Assembly (NCBI RefSeq): GCF_963576545.1
Contig: NC_083636.1
Location: 4,282,856-4,346,855 of the forward strand
DNA from: Limanda limanda
Taxonomy: Eukaryota > Chordata > Actinopteri > Pleuronectiformes > Pleuronectidae
Length of the DNA: 64,000 nt
Direction: 5' to 3'
Made by a program: the position numbers and the translations under genes
Notes under the pieces: model-generated
The model's input: the letters and a program-made list of their open reading frames with translations, nothing else
Databases searched by the model: none
Told to the model about the DNA's origin: nothing
In this document: piece by piece, positions 60,949 through 64,000 of the stretch
Numbering within the stretch: position 1 is the first letter of the stretch
Layout: the number at the start of each line of letters is the position of its first letter

Positions 60949-63020
60949 CAAAAGCTGAAATCTTCGCAGAGGAACAAGGTTCGGCAGTTCATGTCCTTCA
61001 CACAAGCTGAGGAAAAGACAGCTGTGTACTGCCTCACGCAGAATGACTGGAAACTAGAAGTGGCGACTGACAACTATTTTCATAACCCAAATCTTTACTG
61101 TAAAGAATCCATGAAAACCTCCGTGGACCAGCAAAGGCTGGAGGAGCTCTACAATCGCTATAAAGGTAGGTGGGATAATTTAAGAGTGTGTGTTTTATAC
61201 TGTGATGTGTTTAATTGAATAGAGCTATTCCAAAAACTATTAAATTATAACTTATTGGTACAACATGTTTGCAAAAATGTTATATATATATCTTTTTTGT
61301 TTTTCCTGATAGATCCACAGGATGAGAAAAAGATTGGTATTGACGGGATCCAGCAGTTTTGTGACGACCTCTCACTGGATCCAGCCTGCCTCTCCGTGCT
61401 GGTTGTTGCATGGAAGTTTCGTGCGGCCACTCAGTGCGAGTTCTCCAAGAAGGAGTTTGTGGATGGAATGACGGAGCTGGGGTGAGTGTTGACATCAACA
61501 GCCTGTGAAATGCTTGATGTATTCTGTGTCTTCATGGAGTTACTCAATGATAGTGCGGCTTGTTTTGACTTTTCAGACTCATGTGTCACAGTTTACTTCG
61601 GTATGTACGCCGTCATGTTGCAGTTGGGTCGGCTTGTTCACATATGATCATTCAGAGGCTGTTGCTCATTTTGTCTTCTATTTTCAGGTGTGACAGCCCA
61701 GAAAAACTGAAGGCCATGTTGCCAAGATTAGAGCAGGAGCTAAAACATACTGGACAGTTCAAGGACTTCTACCAGTTCACCTTTAATTTTGCAAAAAATC
61801 CTGGACAGAAGGTTTTAGGTAAACCGAGTGATTATAGTAACAGCATCTTGCCCAGTTCTATTATAGATTTTTAAGAGTTGTGTGTTCTCTGTGTGTGTGT
61901 GCAGACTTGGAGATGGCCATAGCCTACTGGAACCTGGTTCTCTCAGGACGATTTAAGTTCCTCGATCTTTGGAATAGATTTCTTTGGGTGAGTCAAAGTG
62001 AACGCATGGATGTGTCGAGCAGGTTATCAGCCACTATTTCTTTTATCAGTGTAAATCTAAAAGTTCAGTCTTTGTATTAGTCATAGCTGGACAACAAACC
62101 CTGACCTCATTTTACTTTACATAAAAACAATGTTAGTGACGTCTATGCAATGAGGAATAGACTTAAATTACATTAGAAGGAAAAATAAGAGCACACTGAG
62201 TTCAGGTAATCAAATTACAACGGTCACACCCACTCTACTACGTTTTAGTTTTAAAAGGCATCAGTGTTGCTACATTTGCGGCTACCGTCCATACTACTCT
62301 AGTTTTTGACCGGCTAAAATTCTGCAAACGCCACTGACCTGATTATAGTTTAAAAACTCTGGAGAAAAAAATCCCTGCTCTTAATTTTCACCATTGTTGT
62401 TTCTTGTTGGTAGTTTTTTTCTGTAACTAAGCAACCAGCTGAAGAGTAGACACTCTGCTTTCTGTTGACATCATTAGTCACATGACCCGTGTACATGAAT
62501 GGTCACCTGATATGTGTTTTCAGGTTTGTTGAAAAGGAAGAGAACTTTTTATTCAGGGCTAAAACACTTGATGCAGAGATTGTTAAACATATTCGTAGAA
62601 GAGTGGGATCAGCCAGTCACAACAGATGTTTGATAAGATCAAAACCTGCACTGCAGTTTCATTTAAATGACTGACAAAACATCCTGGTTGAAGAGATAAT
62701 GCATGTGTGAAACTCTGCGTATACCGGTATGTTCATCAGCACTTTTCTTTACAGGAACACCATAAACGATCAATTTCAAAGGACACGTGGAACCTATTGT
62801 TGGACTTTGGTAACATGATTGAAGATGACATGTCAAATTATGACCCGGAAGGTGAGTTGGAAATGAAACTGGATGAAAGTTCAAAGTACTCATTCATCCG
62901 TCACTGTGACACTAATCATGTGTTGTGTTTTCTTTCTCAGGAGCGTGGCCAGTTCTTATAGATGATTTTGTGGAATTCGCTCGACCGATTGTAACAGGAT
63001 CACAAAGTAAAACTCTCTAA
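60949..63020 (+). CDS. dcun1d2: DCN1-like protein (NEDD8 E3 component), exons 2-7
   Basis: DCN1-like proteins help the E2 UBE2M transfer NEDD8 to cullins, which activates cullin-RING ubiquitin ligases. Exons are 60949-61165, 61313-61481, 61688-61818, 61905-61987, 62755-62851 and 62941-63020, all with GT/AG borders and matching phases. They encode 258 residues, so with an initiator Met from an unfound exon 1 the protein is 259 aa, the usual length. The UBA-like N-terminus ([14 protein letters not shown]) is followed by the PONY domain with [69 protein letters not shown] and [10 protein letters not shown]. The cullin-binding patch Asp211-Ala235-Asp241 is present (DTWN, EGAW, IDDF). Features are mixed between DCUN1D1 and DCUN1D2; [15 protein letters not shown] and VTG favour DCUN1D2. 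The stop is at 63018-63020. Confidence 0.93.
62521..62674 (+). other. unrecognised exon-like frame in DCN1-like intron 5
   Basis: After GATATGTGTTTTCAG a frame reads [20 protein letters not shown] and ends at 62674. It sits in the last large intron of the gene, downstream of the duplicated block. No family is recognised and no donor is evident before the stop. It may be a mobile-element relic. Confidence 0.2.
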
Positions 63021-63249
63021 ATCCAATCACAACTCTGGTTTTTATGATTATTATTAGAGCTAGAAAGTGGTGAAAATGTATGTATTCTGGAGGAATTCAA
63101 TGGGCGTGGCAAAATGGCTCAATGGTGCCCCCCGAGACCCCCGGAACGTGTTCACATTGAACGATCTTCACAAAAATCAATACACAGGTGTATCATGACC
63201 AGATAAACAAAAGTCTATAGTTCCTTGTTGCCTTTTCTAATTTGTCCAG

Positions 63250-63620
63250 GTGATGTATCCTAAAAAGAGGCAGTCTGTGTATGTGGATCCTTTTGGGGCA
63301 CATGAGGACGCATTAAAAAAATGCAGAGTAGTGACCAGGCCATGGTGTGGAGGGGGTTCATAGATTTTTGAACGTGCTATTAATTATTCCTATGCTGCAC
63401 AGGGCTTTCATGAGGCAGCGGGGCCGCAACTGCTCCCGCTGGTCCGGTGAAACAATACCACACGCTCGACAAGAGGATACAACCTCGTGGTGTTGTGTGT
63501 AAAGTGTTCCAGTTAGCAGACATGATTCTAAATGAAGAGGACTTGGACATTTTCGATAAGTCTTCCATTTCACGGATGAAAATGCAGATAGGCCAACGGC
63601 TGATCAAAGAAAGAGGTTTG
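63250..63620 (+). pseudogene. relic of a Ulp1/SENP-type (C48) cysteine protease domain
   Basis: After acceptor TTTGTCCAG a frame reads MYPKKRQSVYVDPFGAHEDA, where VDPFG fits the catalytic-Asp strand of Ulp1-type proteases. After a second acceptor (TGCTGCACAG, 63400) it reads AFMRQRGRNCSRWSGETIPH, then ARQEDTTS. The family has Gln and then a catalytic Cys in QxDxxSCG at this place. Here the frame shifts just after Ser and the Cys-Gly pair is not in frame; the following frame continues QLADMILNEEDLDIFD. In fish, such domains occur in SENP genes and in large DNA transposons of the KDZ/Zisupton group, and a transposon origin seems likelier. The catalytic His is not placed with certainty. Confidence 0.55.
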
Positions 63621-64000
63621 TTCCTTATTTGTTTTTATTAGCTATTGTAAAACAAGAGCTATTTATTAGGAAAAAATTAACATAACTATGTTTCATGAAC
63701 ATATGATTTTTCCGACCTATGCAGAGTGTGTGATTCATGACACAGATGTGCAATGGCTTAGGCAGATTTTAAGCACTTTCAGTTGATGTATGTCTTACTT
63801 ATGGTACTGCAATACAGATTATTTTCTCTATATCCAGATTGCTAAAAAAACATCACATTTGCCCGGGAAACCGCCTACCTCCATTATTAACTTTAATTCA
63901 ACCATAGCCTTCTACGAAATAAGCATCCAAATTGCCACCGTCAACGACGAGCTGGTCAAATGTAGGTGTCTTCATGTTTAAAATCCAACTAAAGGCACAC
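63621..64000 (+). other. window end with an exon-like frame of unknown identity
   Basis: After CTATATCCAG (63837) a frame reads IAKKTSHLPGKPPTSIINFN, then STIAFYEISIQIATVNDELV, followed by a possible donor (TGTAG/GTGTCT, 63961-63970). It may be a further exon of the protease-bearing element or of a gene that continues beyond the window. I do not recognise it. Confidence 0.3.

Larger units (their letters stand above)
59431..61980 (+). repeat. segmental duplication unit 2
   Basis: This is the second copy of the block beginning CATTGTACAGAGGCC. It matches unit 1 at 59431-59650, 59745-60195 and about 61045-61980. Its end within exon 5 of the DCN1-like gene corresponds to the point where unit 1 breaks off, so the duplication breakpoint lies in that exon and the downstream gene stays whole. 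Confidence 0.85.

Overview
The window looks like a ray-finned (teleost) fish chromosome. The genes have spliced vertebrate exons with GT-AG introns. Simple repeats are very dense, including CA/GT, TA, GA/CT and ATTG tracts. The interspersed repeats are the types found in fish: a Tc1/mariner relic, a hAT element with an 8-bp target duplication, snap-back MITEs and tRNA-derived SINE heads. No operons, Shine-Dalgarno sites or CRISPR arrays were seen. The species cannot be named from this sequence.

About 1-31 kb (minus strand): the lysophosphatidic acid receptor gene lpar1. The last coding exon (4158-4498) and the main seven-transmembrane exon (14816-15554, continuing as exon to 15571) join in phase across a 10.3-kb intron to give a 359-residue receptor. 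The intron and flanks hold a MITE, a Tc1 relic with identical-origin arms, copies of a dispersed repeat and a 485-bp TAGG-type repeat that nearly touches the exon 3 splice donor. A CpG-bearing stretch at 29951-30290 with a strong minus-strand donor is a candidate non-coding first exon. It lies next to a long CT/GA array.

About 31-49 kb: no convincing host gene. This stretch carries a 451-bp snap-back element with YY1-like sites (34445-34895), a cluster of TGTACGAT words (37.8 kb), an 818-bp hAT-type element carrying a BED-finger exon (44028-44845), a TTAA-flanked piggyBac-like MITE (45.2-45.7 kb) and many microsatellites.

About 49.6-54.05 kb: a recent direct tandem duplication. The unit is 2,197 bp, nearly identical between copies, with CA microsatellites at every boundary.

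About 56.4-64 kb (plus strand): a second tandem duplication that includes a DCN1-like gene (a NEDD8 E3 component, most like dcun1d2). The downstream copy (exons 2-7, 60949-63020) is intact. The upstream copy (58494-59476) lost its UBA-like start and cullin-binding end and has a 51-bp internal deletion. It nevertheless keeps its splice sites and an open 182-codon chimeric frame. Beyond the intact gene lies a broken Ulp1/SENP-type (C48) cysteine protease relic, whose frame fails at the expected catalytic cysteine, and further exon-like pieces that I cannot name.
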